DNA from: Erythrobasidium yunnanense | Lineage: Eukaryota > Basidiomycota > Cystobasidiomycetes > Erythrobasidiales > Erythrobasidiaceae | Length of the DNA: 64,000 bases | Assembly (NCBI GenBank): GCA_001600175.1 | Contig: BCJC01000007.1 | Location: 186,001-250,000 of the forward strand | Direction of reading: 5' to 3' | Shown here: piece by piece, positions 11,901 to 23,309 of the stretch | Layout of the letters: every line of letters begins with the position of its first letter | Position numbering within the stretch: the stretch's first letter is position 1 | Notes under the pieces: model-generated | Database searches by the model: none | Told to the model about the DNA's origin: nothing | Seen by the model: only the letters and a program-made list of their open reading frames with translations | Program-made: the position numbers and the translations under genes

Positions 11901-14373
11901 GGTCTACCCGCTCAGCTCAAGGAGATTCCTTCTCCGAAGATCGAGTCGAGAACCGACAGCGATGGTCACTTTGACCAGGTCGTCGTCCCTGACAACTTCC
12001 CTCCTGGCAGTATCTTAGTCTTCCAGACACATATGGACGAGCTTTCCGCCGACATCGATGAGATGTGCACGTCTGGCGCAGCCGAAGCAATGAGCAAACT
12101 CGATGTCGTCGATCTCAACATTATCTTGTTCCGAGCAGATGGCGAAGAACGGGACGCAACTGGCGGACAAGACGGCACATACAACATTCCAGACTACGGT
12201 AACTTGGTATACTGCGGTCTTGAAGGGTTCATGCATCCTCTTCGCAACATTATGCGGACGAATGACCTCGGTCACCCTCTTTGCGCTCACCTCCGGAATG
12301 GTGCATGGGCTATGGATTACGTCTACGGCCGCCTAATGAAGTAGGTAATACGTTAAATGATTTCGGCACTTCCTGACTAAGTCTTCCTCTAGGCAAAAGG
12401 AGATACAGCCGCGTCTGCTCAAGCCCGCACAGTGGCTGAAGTCGCGCTTCGACGCGGTGAACACTAAGGCACCAGCTTTCCTTCGCCCCAAGTACTTCGC
12501 CATGATCATCAACGCTGCCTACATTGCCGCTCGTGACAGAGCGTTCTCGCAATGTTCGCCTTTCGTTCAAGACGGTCACTCCTTCACTCAGTCTCTTTCG
12601 CTTGTTGCTCTGCAGATGTACGGCCGAGTACTATCTGCATCTCTGCATCCTCAAGTCAACACACCCTCACTCGCTGCAGGTCTTCCGCACTTTGCAGCTG
12701 AGTGGGCCAGATGCTGGGGCCGTGATGTCTTCATCTCCCTGCGCGGTCTGTTCCTTACGACTGGGCTCTTTGATGCTGCTCGTGAACACATTTTGGCATT
12801 TTGCTCGACGCTCAAGCACGGTCTTATCCCTAACCTGCTAGAGTAAGCAATCCTTACGGAAACTCGTATTTCAGACGCTAATATGTGCTCATTATAGCTC
12901 CATTCGCTCTCCTCGATACAATTCTCGCGATTCACCTTGGTGGATGTTGCAGAACATCCAAGATTATGCGAAGATGTCGCCAGAGGGTGACCATATTTTG
13001 GAAGTTCCAGTGAAGCGCCGCTTCCCGCTCAACGATGAATGGGTCAAATGGAACGACCGACTCGCATACTCCTACTCGAGCACCGTCGCCGAGATCGTCC
13101 AAGAGATTCTGCAGCGTCATGCTTCCGGCATCCACTTCCGCGAATACAATGCTGGACCGAATCTTGACATGCAGATGAGCGATGAAGGCTTCAACATCGA
13201 CATCGAAGTCGATTGGAACACCGGGTTCATCATGGGAGGTAACGCTCGCAACTGTGGTACCTGGATGGACAAGATGGGAGAGTCGGCCAAAGCTGGTAAC
13301 AAGGGCTTCCCTGGCACGCCAAGAGACGGAGCTCCTGTCGAGATTACTGGCTTGCTGAAGAGCACCCTGACTTGGGTCGACTCCCTTGCTCAGCAGGGCA
13401 AATTCCCATTCAAGGGCGTTGAAGCCACTGTCAATGGCCAGAAGAAGACGTTCACGTACAAGCAATGGGCAGACCTCCTACAAGCCAACTTTGAGAAGCA
13501 CTACTACGTCCCGAGCAGTAAGCCGCCTTGTCCCTTAGCTACTAATAACACTGATATTAAGCATTACTTCCTACAGATCCTGATGAGGACAGCAAGCATG
13601 TCATCAACAAGAGCCTTGTGTCCCGACGAGGTATCTACAAGGACGTCTACGGTACACCCAAAGATCGGGAGTACTCAGACTACCAGCTACGGCCGAACTT
13701 CCCAGTGGCTATGGCTGTAGCGCCCGAGCTCTTCGAGCCCAAGCACGCGTTAGAGGCCATCCATCTCACTCGCAAGACTCTACTAGGGCCATTAGGGATG
13801 AAGACGCTTGACCCGAGCGATCATGCTTACCGCGGCAACTACGATAATAGTAACGACAGTGACGATAGATCTGTCGCTAAGGGGTGGAACTACCATCAGG
13901 GGCCTGTAAGCAAGCTCATTATAACCTAGCGTCGCTTCTAGCTGACACGGCTTCCTTGCACCAAGGAATGGGTTTGGCCGATTGGGTACTTCCTACGAGC
14001 CTACCTCCACTTCGATATCAAGGCTGGTGTTGGCAAAGAAGACGCGAACGAGACTTTGCACGATATCCACTCGCTGCTCCTCGAGCATCGTCACTTCATC
14101 CAGACTGATGCGTGGGCCGGTCTGCCGGAACTGTGAGCTTTGGCAAGTCTCTTTACACACTCTCGATCTGACTCAGTGCTTTGCAGAACGAACGAGAACG
14201 CTGCATACTGCCACGATTCTTGCCGAACGCAGGCTTGGAGTGCTAGTACGATCCTGGGTAAGCTGATTTACATCGCTCCATTTGGCATGTATGCTGATGA
14301 GACTGTCCCTAAAGACTTCCTTGACGATGTTGCAGCCCTTCCAGGCAGCTCCGTCAAAAGCAACCAGCAATGA
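8926..14373 (+). CDS. GDB1: Glycogen debranching enzyme (4-alpha-glucanotransferase / amylo-1,6-glucosidase)
   Basis: The bifunctional cytosolic glycogen debrancher. Its N-terminal transferase moves maltosyl/maltotriosyl units and its C-terminal GH133 domain cleaves the remaining alpha-1,6 glucose. The transferase half carries [13 protein letters not shown], then [15 protein letters not shown] with the nucleophilic Asp, and [14 protein letters not shown] with the acid/base Glu. The glucosidase half carries [32 protein letters not shown] and [20 protein letters not shown]. It ends [14 protein letters not shown] and then [18 protein letters not shown] before the stop at 14371-14373. I infer 13 exons with introns near 9043, 9241, 9957, 10614, 11191, 11644, 12343, 12844, 13516, 13907, 14135 and 14257. 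The first intron (9043-9093) is 51 nt and in frame; removing it restores KQRSYIRLPPP, which matches the family. The protein should be about 1,500 residues, a normal length. Confidence 0.95.
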
Positions 14374-14861
14374 AACAGGTTGTCGCCGCGCTGGTAAACT
14401 ACTAGAGAAGTGCAGTCTAGAACAGCTACTATACCTATACAAAGTGCTCTCCTCTATCTCCTCTCGTTACCATAGACGAAGCAGTCGGCTGTCTCAGTGA
14501 TTGAAGCTCCCTTTCGCAATATTAGATTCTTCGAGCTACTGAAATGCAGGTGCAAAAGATGCATCACTATCGGACGTTGTTTGTACTCAGAATGCCATTT
14601 CATTCGTTCAAAATGCGTACTGCAGAACATACTACAAACGTTTGCCTACACATCACGGAAAGAGAAGTTGTCGAAAACATCGAGAATACTAACGTACCAG
14701 ACTGCTTCGTGCGCTACTGATACACTGTTGCCTACCGATTTGTACTTAATTTTGCTGGGTCATTGCTACTGAACACCTCATTTTGTTCTGAACCTTCGGA
14801 CTTTCTCCTGCAACCTGCTTTTGCGGACTGCAAGCTTCCTTTGCATGTTCTTGCTGTACTT
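14374..14861. other. Convergent 3' intergenic region
   Basis: About 490 nt between the stop codons of two convergent genes. It probably contains both 3' UTRs and terminators. I see no coding signal. Confidence 0.4.
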
Positions 14862-16142
14862 TCAAAGGAAACTCATGCTAACTGCTCTTTTCTTTGTTCG
14901 AGATCTACCGCGTTCTTCTTCGTTTGCAGCTCGCTTCTCCTTCTCTCGTTCCTTCGCCAACCTCTTCTTCTGTTCTTCTACTAGCTTTTTTGCGATGTAC
15001 GTCGCCTCTTTCTCTCCTAGGGTATATCGACTGCCCTCGACGCTCCTGAAGCCATCTGGCGAGTCTTGGACCTCAAGCTTGGACATTGCATTTGCAAGCT
15101 GTAGTGTTCTGAGCGGCGATCTACAGATAGGAGGTGACATGATATTCGATTTCGGCTTGGACTTCGTAAGTCGGAACGAGCGTTCTTTCTCGTTGACCTG
15201 ATTTTTCTGCTGCTCTCCGTTTGGCGAGACATTCTCAATGTGCTCAACCTCTAGCCCAAGGCTATTTGGCTGCTCCAGAAGGGATAGATCGCCTGGAGAG
15301 ACTGCTCGCGTCGAAGCGAGTAGAGCGGAGGAAGGAGGTGCAGCAGGCAGATCGCCAAGCTTGGAGACATCGAACGATCGCTTAGGAGCTGAAGTACGCT
15401 CCGGAAGCTGTGTAAAGGGAGAGAAGGGAGACTTATTGAGCTGTGAAGAAAGACGAAGAGTAGATCCGTATGTGTATTGCTGAGGATACGAGGAATCGAC
15501 TAGGCCAGGCTCGGGGAGGGTGCGAGTACGGAGAAGAGGTGGAGGAGTGAGAAGTGCCATGTCGGACGTCGATGATTGCGAGCCTGACAGGGAAGGCTGC
15601 TGTGTCGAAGCAGTCGTCGAGGGAGAAGCTAGCTCTGCCATAGCGCGGCGAGGTGTGAACTTGGGATACAGATCTCTGTATATCGTCTCTGTAGCTACAC
15701 TCCAAGGTTCTTGTCCCTGAGTCTGAGTAGTCAGGAACGGTGTCGTTCCGGATGACGGGGTCCGTATGACAGCTGACTGATTTCCTGCTAATGCAACGAC
15801 TGAGGTGCTGAAAGGAGATGAAGCAGAACGAGGTTGAAGAAGAGGTATCGACTGACGGCGCTCCACGTTCTGCTGCTGCGACGGAGACCAGACTGGAGAA
15901 CCGCGATTTGCTCTTAGACGTCCTTCCGATCGCTGGAGGGCCTCCGAAGTCGAAGCGTGCGCCTGTTCGACGCAACTACGCTTCACAAGCGGGCTGCGTA
16001 GCTTGTCGCTTCTGGTACTGCTAGGCGTCCTGAATGCGGTAGGAGGTGTGAAGCTCGAGGTGGAAAAAGCGACCGAAGTGTCGACAGCTTTACAGCCAGG
16101 ACTGCAAAATGCGAGGTGTTCCATGCTATGATTTAGTAGCAT
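14862..16142 (-). CDS. Uncharacterised disordered protein
   Basis: An uninterrupted 426-residue frame without a recognisable domain. It is rich in Ser, Pro and Thr throughout. One more ordered stretch reads PWSVATETIYRDLYPKFTPR at about residues 143-162. The C terminus (about 375-426) is a charged helix with YTLGEKEATYIAKKLVEEQK and a basic RGRSRTKKRAVS end, suggesting a coiled coil and possibly a nuclear localisation signal. Several SP/TP dipeptides (SSPF, SPFSPF, TPFL) could be targets of proline-directed kinases. ATG 16142 is the first in frame; ATG 16124 (MEHLAFCSPG) is equally possible, and an upstream exon cannot be excluded. The long frame with steady composition argues it is real. No function is proposed. 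Confidence 0.65.
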   Translation of the reverse strand: MLLNHSMEHLAFCSPGCKAVDTSVAFSTSSFTPPTAFRTPSSTRSDKLRSPLVKRSCVEQAHASTSEALQRSEGRLRANRGSPVWSPSQQQNVERRQSIPLLQPRSASSPFSTSVVALAGNQSAVIRTPSSGTTPFLTTQTQGQEPWSVATETIYRDLYPKFTPRRAMAELASPSTTASTQQPSLSGSQSSTSDMALLTPPPLLRTRTLPEPGLVDSSYPQQYTYGSTLRLSSQLNKSPFSPFTQLPERTSAPKRSFDVSKLGDLPAAPPSSALLASTRAVSPGDLSLLEQPNSLGLEVEHIENVSPNGEQQKNQVNEKERSFRLTKSKPKSNIMSPPICRSPLRTLQLANAMSKLEVQDSPDGFRSVEGSRYTLGEKEATYIAKKLVEEQKKRLAKEREKEKRAANEEERGRSRTKKRAVSMSFL

Positions 16143-16440
16143 ATAGTCAGTATTATAGGTGCGCTGTCGATGTAAGTGCGGCTCACTCTACATCGAGAGC
16201 CTGCGCGCATCCCAAACAGTAGGCAGGGAAAGCGTCCATGAAAGCAGACCAGGAAATTTATGAGCGATGTCTTGTATGATATGCCGGCTGTCTTGTGCTG
16301 AGTACCCGCAATCTCCTGTCGGGCGCAACCTTGATTCCCCAAATCACACAAAAGGGCTCTGCCGAATAAAGGCTTGGAGGTGACAGCAAGGGGCTCCTCT
16401 GGCGTGCGATAGAGCTGCGAAATAAGCTTAGCATTCGTGC

Positions 16441-16800
16441 AGCTGAGCTGGGGCACGGCAGATGCGCAGACCCTCACCTCTCTACGCGTCGAAATTCGAC
16501 AATTCTCGATGGAACAGCAGCAGCTGCAGAAGGTCGATTTGCGCAGGCTCGTGCGACTAGACGGAGAGCTTTGGCTGATTGGTACAGCGCAACGTCAGCC
16601 CAAGCCGTACGTCCAGAAATTCCTCTTACGCGAGTAGCGACCTACGTCAACTTCAGACCTCACTCCTGCAACAACTGCACGAAGAGCGAGCCAACCAGTC
16701 CGTCGAACTTTGCCGCGAAATGCGCCCTCTTCTTCCACCTGCTCGACCTTCGTCACTTTCTCGTCCCTTCCTTCTAGAATTTTACGTTGAGGACTCTTGA
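16441..16800 (+). CDS. Possible small coiled-coil protein (start unresolved)
   Basis: Two frames join into a coherent helical protein if a 56-nt GT-AG intron at about 16581-16636 is removed. The join reads ATRRALADC then DLRQLQTSLLQQLHEERANQ, followed by SVELCREMRPLLPPARP, with TGA at 16798-16800. The intron has the usual length for this genome. The upstream exon is open to about 16368 but has no ATG, so a first exon must lie further left; one weak candidate begins MKADQEIYER near 16240. I recognise no family. The + strand direction converges on the next small gene. Confidence is limited by the missing start. Confidence 0.38.
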
Positions 16801-16962
16801 CAGGCGGTTTGACAGCACTAAGCCTTAGTCTGGAACACCCCAAACTTTGGGCGGGGCCCGCGTTTTGGGGCAATGACAGCTTCGAAGTGGCAAACGGCAG
16901 GTACTGGATAGGAAGTACACCTGCAACATTGCTTATCATACAGCGCGCGGTAGAGGTCTGCT

Positions 16963-17344
16963 CTACAAGTCGGACACTTTAGCACTGTTAAGCCAACCGG
17001 TACGAGCTGCATCCGCATCCCGTACGTATCGTCGGCAAACCTCGCTATTCTGTCAAGGCAGACCAATGACTGCAGGATCGCATACCGATATAAGGTACAA
17101 ACATTAATGCATTCGCTTCGCCGGCAGTCGAGAGACCCCTTCTGCGCACATCAGCAGAGTCTTCCGATGCCGGCAATTGGAAGGATCGCATGAGAAAAAC
17201 GACAAGTGCTGTAATTTTGAAAAGACGTAGCACATCAGTGAGTCTCAGCTGGTCGTCTGCCGTGCGTGATTCGTGCATGAAGGCGGATAAGGCGGTATTA
17301 ACGAGCTTGCCTGTAATTGCGATCTTCGCGGGGTCAGCTTGCAT
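16963..17344 (-). CDS. Possible small helical protein of about 110 residues
   Basis: Reads from ATG 17344 as MQADPAKIAITGKLVNTALS and continues DVLRLFKITALVVFLMRSF, then GLSTAGEANALMF. A 49-nt intron (17050-17098) joins to NSEVCRRYVRDADAARTGWL and a stop at 16963-16965. The alternating hydrophobic pattern is helical. The size loosely recalls small histone-fold proteins such as CENP-X/MHF2, but the match is not good enough to name it. It sits in the 3' flank of SEC1 on the same strand, so it could instead be part of that gene's trailer. Confidence 0.33.
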
Positions 17345-17491
17345 GCTACCTACATGATATGGCTACCTCAGGAAGATGCCTTGTAGATTGTATATCTGGC
17401 ATGACGGGGACAACAAGGACTGCCAGTAAACTCCGCTCTGCCAGATCTACCCATCATCCAACATGTACAGTCGCAAACGCGAGCTAGATCG

Positions 17492-20400
17492 CTACTTGAA
17501 CGCCTTCTTCAAGAAGTTCTTCTTTTTCTTCTTCTCTGCTTCTGACCCTTGTCCGCCTGTTGACGAAGCGATTGAAGGCGCAATCGAAGGAGCCCTTGAC
17601 CCGCTCGGCGATGGTGCACCTCCAACAGGGTTGAAGTTGGCGTCGTACGATACTGCATGCTGTGCTGATGGCCGGTTGGCTGTAGGGTGCAGCAAACGAT
17701 CGCCCATCCTGGATAGAGAGTTCTGGCGATTCATGTTTGGCATCTTAGGAACGGGCATGGAGCCAGGTTGATGCGCTCCGATACCTTGCATCTGCATCTG
17801 TTGCTGATGTAGAAGCTGCTGTGGGTTTCCGCCTTGATAGCCAGCGGTAGCTGCATGTTGCATGCCTGGCCGAGACCCGGGAGCCATGCCTGGACCGTGT
17901 GAATTCTGAAGTTGAGGTATTTGAGATGCTGACTGCGCCCTGTCTGCGCTCGGTCTACTCGTGCTGACGAAGGGGAAACGAGCATCGAAGCCTTCTTGCT
18001 CTGTTAGGCGTGGCCCTCTGTCACCTTTGATCATCGCTTGATACTTATCGTATCGAGCGTTGTCTGGAGCGACATTTGACATGGTCGCTGCACCACCTCT
18101 ATCTAGATCTGCCAAATCCTTCAGGAATTCAGTCGGCGTGATGATATGCGATGAGCCTGGCAAACATTTGCAAGGGAGTCAGTCAATACTCCGGAAAGGC
18201 CTGGCGCTGTTTACGCACCGATGAAGACCTCTCTGTTGTTCGTGGCCGCAGTGACTTTGTATGCTGAGCGGATCTCAGAGTACGTCATACCTCCCATCTG
18301 AAAGACGATGATTCTTTGTCTAGGCTCTTTGACAGCTTTTGTCTTCGCCTTCTCTGCCCATTGCGGTCGCGCGCTACGCAGTGACCCGGGTGCATTTCCA
18401 GATAGATTGGATCCAGTCGAGCTTCGCGCACTGCTTGATGGTGGCGCATCTCGTACATATGGAAAGTCGTTCTGGCTTAACCGGTCGGCGATGTGGTCCT
18501 GGAAGAATTGGCAGATAAACAGGGTTAGAGGACAGCTGCGCATTTGTTGGGTTGTCAGGCTGCTCACGTCGAGCATAAGCTTGAGTATCGGTTGGAACCG
18601 TGAGATATCGTATACATCTTCGAGCTGCCGCTGCTTCAGGACAGCTTTTCGAGATGTCTTCAATTCTTTCGAGATGTCGAGTCCCAGGAATTTCAGATTG
18701 TTGATCATGTCTTGCTCGTGCAAGGCTAGGTGTGCATGCTGGAACAGACGCTTGCGATCCTCTTCCGGCACACCGTCTCTGTATAGGATGTATAGTGCAA
18801 TAATCCGCACCTTATCTTTCGAGCTGTTGATTTCATCTGTCAGTGACTTGTGTTACGTTAGGGTTGATATCACGGACCTTAGTGAACGGTCGCCCAGCAG
18901 CGGGACCATATCTTCGACCAGCGTGCGCGGTGCTTTACCATCTGGAGTCAAGCCAGTTGCACAGCACTGAGGCCGCTGATCAGTCGGTTCCGCGATGCGC
19001 AAGCCCTATCTACTCACCTGCTCTACGTCTGCCACCACAGGCAGCTTATGCTTCTCAAAGTAAGCCATGCACTTCTCCGCCAGCGACAGATGCGCAGAAA
19101 GGGAATCCTTGCTTTTCCTCGTTGAGTCCAGACTTGCAAGCATATCTTTCATATCGTTTATACTACTCTTGTTCTCTCCACCAAACTTCTGCTCGTATTC
19201 GCCTGCGTATTTCTGGAAGTCTGCTACCAGCTTGTCCGAAGCATCCTTCATGTGCATATGCCGCGTTTCGGTCCAAATTTCATCTTCTTCAGACAGTATC
19301 ACTTCTTTCTCCTCTAGTGCGCCCGCCGCATTCCGGAAAGAATGTCTGCGACCGAAAGTCAGCCTCTAGCGGGATATAAGGGCGCCATTATCCCCACCTA
19401 TATCTAGTCCCGCCTTCTTCGACGTCCAGCAAGTCATTGATCATAGCTTGATAGGTAAATTCATGCAAAAGAGGCGCGAATAAATCGATAGATCGGTCAG
19501 TGATGAATAGTACACCTCGCGACCGCGGTGGGTCCGGTTTCGGCTGAAATCTTCCGTCAGTATGACTATGATGCATGAGAGATGCCAGCCTACGGGAAAG
19601 TCCTCATTGTCTCGGCAGTATCTATCCATAGCATCTTGGACCATTTCTGCCAGCCGTTGCGTGATGTGATAACCGTAGGCAACACCGACGCCTATCGGCC
19701 GACTGGACGGCTTGTGATAGCGTATCATGGGGTACTCGCCCAGTACTGCCAGAGCATTGACGATCTAAGGTATTCTCACGTTCAGCCAGTACCCATAGCA
19801 TCCGCGCAGCGACTATACTCACACTCGAGCAAGTGAACCTCAGCTCATCCTCAGATATGTCAACAGCCTCTTTAGCACTCCGCTCTGGTGCTGCATAGAA
19901 TTTGCGGAAGGCAGAAGGCGATTTGAGGAGGAACACATGTGATTCTTGGGCTGATGGATATCCGCGGTGTCAGCCGAGCTCGGTTTAGAGTAAGAGTATA
20001 TCGTACCCCAAAAGTTTATGAATAGCTCTTTCACGCCTCGCAGCTCTTCTTCCGCTATGCCAGATGTCACTCGCTCAAAGAGCGGGTCAGAAAGGGCTGT
20101 CCTGCTCTGTCAGAACAGGCTTCGTGCATCGCTGAAACTCCTTCGCTCACATCCTACAAAACATAAGTGTGCAGCTGCATATCGATGAGGTTGTGGTTGG
20201 GGAGGCGGAGGTGGATTCTTGTCGCGTTTGTTTACTTGAGGCGGAGGGGCAGTACTGGAGAGCGCTTCAGCTTCGCATCTCTACTCTAGTATGTAATATG
20301 GCGCACTAGAAGTCTGAACATATCCTTTCGATGTTATCGGTCGTCGGCAGAACAATGTAGAGGGCTTCCATGCTGGGATTCCGGGCACGGTTTTGCTCAA

Positions 20401-20886
20401 GCTGATCAATCTCTGTTCGCACAGCAACGAATGCGAATTAGGTGCTTGTCACTACATGCGACTTTGATGATACGAGTGATCGAGGTCGAATAGGGTATGT
20501 ATGGCCGTTCGCAGACCTGCATTGGCACTGGATCCCGGCGGTGCAGCATTGCCATGGCTGCGAAACATTTGCCCATCCTTAGGAAAGGCGCGAGTTCCGA
20601 GGTCTTGCTTGCGAACGGAGGTCGTGCCCTCTGGCTCTGCTCGACTTACGCTGTACGCCTTCTTCCAGAATGTCGTAAACCTTCAAGACATGATTCAAAT
20701 GCTGCTTGGTGAATGCGTCCACGACCAGTATCTTCCATCGCGAATTGGCCGGCTTCGTGTTGCGTATTGTTTCGAGGTACCCTGGATGTCATGCCATACT
20801 GCCGCCTCAGCCCAATGCTCTAGGACCTAGAAATCTCCCAATGTATGCGACTGACTGGTGCGAACCAGCTCTGGAAATGAGACCAT
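17492..20886 (-). CDS. SEC1: Sec1/Munc18-family exocytic SNARE regulator
   Basis: The Sec1-type SM protein that binds exocytic SNARE complexes at sites of polarised secretion. The N terminus was assembled by eye. ATG 20886 gives MVSFPELVRT, joined across an intron to RYLETIRNTKPANSRWKILV and FTKQHLNHVLKVYDIL. Later come MEALYIVLPTTDNIERICSD and HRYAAAHLCFVGSLSDPLFE. The core includes PRSRGVLFITDRSIDLFAPL followed by LHEFTYQAMINDLL, and DKVRIIALYILYRDGVPEED. Domain 3 ends with FQMGGMTYSEIRSAYKV. About ten exons are inferred. An Met/Gln/Pro-rich tail of roughly 190 residues follows and ends in a polybasic run (EAEKKKKKNFLKKAFK). Yeast Sec1 also has a C-terminal tail that helps bind SNARE complexes. 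Family assignment is firm; Sec1 over Sly1/Vps33/Vps45 rests on the N-terminal and middle sequence. Confidence 0.9.
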
Positions 20887-21216
20887 TATGCCTGGCCAGC
20901 TGGCGGTCAGCGTGGAGCAAACAACCTAAAGTCCGCTGATTCCACTGACTCCAGAAATGTTGCAAGAGCTGACAGGATTGCTACAAGATATACCATTACT
21001 GATAATGATGAGGAGTCTGCTAATCCCCGTCAGGCAGCGAGGACCGCGCAGATGCAGTAATTCTTGCTCTGGGCGTCCCTCTCGAATTGAGCAAGAGAAT
21101 GACATCCGTCAGAATTTACGGAAGGCTTCATTCTGCTCTAACACCATGTCCCTGTCTATCTGCCCGTTGTCAAACTCTATCTGCCAACACTGCATCCTGG
21201 AAGACACCGGCGTAAA
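20887..21216. other. SEC1 upstream region
   Basis: About 330 nt between the SEC1 start and the stop of the next minus-strand gene. It presumably contains the SEC1 promoter and that gene's 3' UTR. Nothing else is seen. Confidence 0.4.
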
Positions 21217-22009
21217 CTAATCTACATCTACTATCTCGCCTTTCACCACCTCATCACCTGTCGCATCGAACTCTACGTTCTTCGGATGGTCTAGAGACTT
21301 GCCCACAAACTTTGTATGTAACCCTTGCGCAAGCAATTTCCCGGAAGTAGGGTGGAATATCTTAGTTTCGGTGTAGGCGAGCGTCTTGCCCATATTTAGA
21401 ACCTAGTAAGCATCTGAGACTCAGTAAATGTCAGATATCGACAAAGTCAGCTATCTTACGCGACTTTCTATCCGGATCTCGTCTCCCACTCCTCCGGCGC
21501 TGCGTATGAAGCTGGGACAGATCATCAGCGTTTAAGAGGAGAGATAGTGGAGTGTGTTGATGTACGTAGTATGTATGTCAGTTGAGACTCCTGTTTGAAA
21601 GAGGCCTCTGGTTGTCAAAGCCAAGGAGCCAGCTGTGTCCGTCAGGCTACAGATAATGCCCCCGTGGAGAGAGCCAAGTCTATTCGTCTGTGTCTTCTCT
21701 ATCTTCACTGGTGAGTTGCGACATAGTCATCAGATAGATGGGCCGGAAGCTCTTCTTGGACCAGACCAACTTGTGCATTCGATGAAGCCCGGAGAAGCCT
21801 TGACTATCTGGAGCTGCTACCAACGATCAAAATGCGTAGCTGCTAATGCTTGGGCCAATTCAGCACCAGCGTACCGTCGGCTTCGATACGCTATCATGTC
21901 CCTAACGCACGCATGTTAGCTTCACACGCCTGCGGGACTATGCTACACTCACGCCATACTTCAAGAAGTCTTTCCAGATATTGCGAGTGAAGCGTAGGCA
22001 TTGTGTCAT
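21217..22009 (-). CDS. Hotdog-fold acyl-CoA thioesterase, ACOT13/PaaI-like
   Basis: A 4HBT-family thioesterase split into about five small exons. The assembled protein reads MTQCLRFTRNIWKDFLKYG, then KPTQLQIVKASPGFIECTM and TNRLGSLHGGIICSLTDTAG. Next come GLFQTGVSTDIHTTFIRSAG and GVGDEIRIESRVLNMGKTLA. It ends GEIVDVD with the stop at 21217-21219. The HGG motif, the preceding Asn and the Asp in SLTDTAG correspond to the catalytic residues of ACOT13-type enzymes, which hydrolyse medium and long-chain acyl-CoA. Introns are 40-100 nt. The frame stays open upstream of ATG 22009 as DVLQFLDVPAQALPAAIPGI without an ATG, so an additional 5' exon is likely and the start given is provisional. Confidence 0.8.
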
Positions 22010-22150
22010 TATGCCTGGGATGGCAGCCGGAAGAGCCTGAGCCGGCACATCCAAAAACTGAAGAACATCATTCCTTGCATCACTAGACCACAACAGGACT
22101 ACTGAAACACATGCGAAGATAATGTTATACTGCTCCGCGCGCCTCCCTAT

Positions 22151-23309
22151 CTACTCCACCACCAAAACATACCCCGGCATGGTGTCGTCTTTCATGGCTT
22201 CCCAGAAGCCTGTGTTGCTGCTGGAAAGATCTACACCTCCAAAATGATTCTTAGCCTCCTGCTCTGACTGCTTGTACTCCACCTTGAAGTTGATGGGGTG
22301 GTCTGGGCGATTACTCCATTCCTCGATCTTAGCTCTGGCCGACTCTGGAAGGGCGATGCTAGTATCGCATTGATACCACAGCGGCGTATGATTAAAGCAC
22401 AGCATTACGCGTGCTTCTTTGCCTGGGTTGGCAATTCCAGCGTGCCAGATTCGCATGTCCCGCAGCATGATGCTGCCCTTCTTGACAGTCGGCTGGATGG
22501 GTGCAGCCCACTTTCTACGCTCTTCCAGAGGCTCCTCACGTACGCCAAAGCTATGAAGGATGTTGCGCTCGTTCTGGTTACGGAGGTTGACGCGTTGAGG
22601 CTTGACGGCGCTTTCTCCCTCCTTGAGCGGCTTGCATGCAAGGTGATCTCTGAATGAGCTTTCTCTTGCTGATCCTAACCATAACTCAGTAGATCCGTTT
22701 GCCGGACTGGCGTCCTCCAGGTAGTAGTTGAAGCAAACTCCGCTGCGCAAAGCTTCAGCATCGCACGTTATCATATATACAAGTTCTTACATTGCTGTGT
22801 TTGGGAAGGTATGAGCGATGTCGGCGTGAACACGCTGACGTCCGCTTGCTCCCATAGCAAGAGCGGTGTTGCCGTTAATATAGTTGCAGACGGGATTGGG
22901 TCCCATGATGCACTCGAGAACGGTATAGCCGAGCTTGTTAGCCCAGATGTCTTCGAACATGAGCTCTGGCTTCATCGATGGGCGTTGATTGATATTTGCG
23001 CAACGCTTCTCCAGCGGTGCCTTGACGTCCTGTAGTAGATGCAGAGTTCAGTCCAGATGATTCCTCGAAGGGGAGGCGGCGACCAACATCATTCCACTGG
23101 GTGTGAGGATCCTTCAATACATCTGGAAGAGCATCTTTCATCTCCTTGTTCAGAGCATCGCAGTGTGCTGGGTCGACCGCGTTTTCGAGGATGACCACAC
23201 CGTCTCTCTGGAAGCCAATGACAGCTTGAGCGATGTTCTCCTTCGACATCTTTCCAGAGATTCGTTCCTCATCACTTAGTTTGACGTAGATTGGTTCTTG
23301 GTACTTCAT
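22151..23309 (-). CDS. Phytanoyl-CoA dioxygenase (PhyH) family protein
   Basis: A non-heme Fe(II)/2-oxoglutarate dioxygenase of the PhyH fold; fungal members act in secondary metabolism or lipid oxidation, and the substrate cannot be inferred. The protein begins MKYQEPIYVKLSDEER and has FQRDGVVILENAVDPAHCDA at its N-terminal helix. The iron site is visible as the HxD of QRVHADIAHTFP and the distal His in DMRIWHAGIANPGKEARVML, where the Arg would bind 2-oxoglutarate. Three exons are inferred, with introns at about 23030-23088 and 22740-22797; the second join reads NTAIGVCFNYYLED. Length (about 340 residues) is normal. No signal peptide or peroxisomal SKL tail is seen (ends YVLVVE). The upstream region holds TATA- and STRE-like sites, noted separately. 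Confidence 0.88.

Noticed and set aside
16818-17066. Minus-strand open frame with a CPTCR motif that looked like a short zinc ribbon
   Set aside because: It has no ATG in a good position, and the same DNA is better used by the 49-nt intron and second exon of the small gene at 16963-17344 in another frame.
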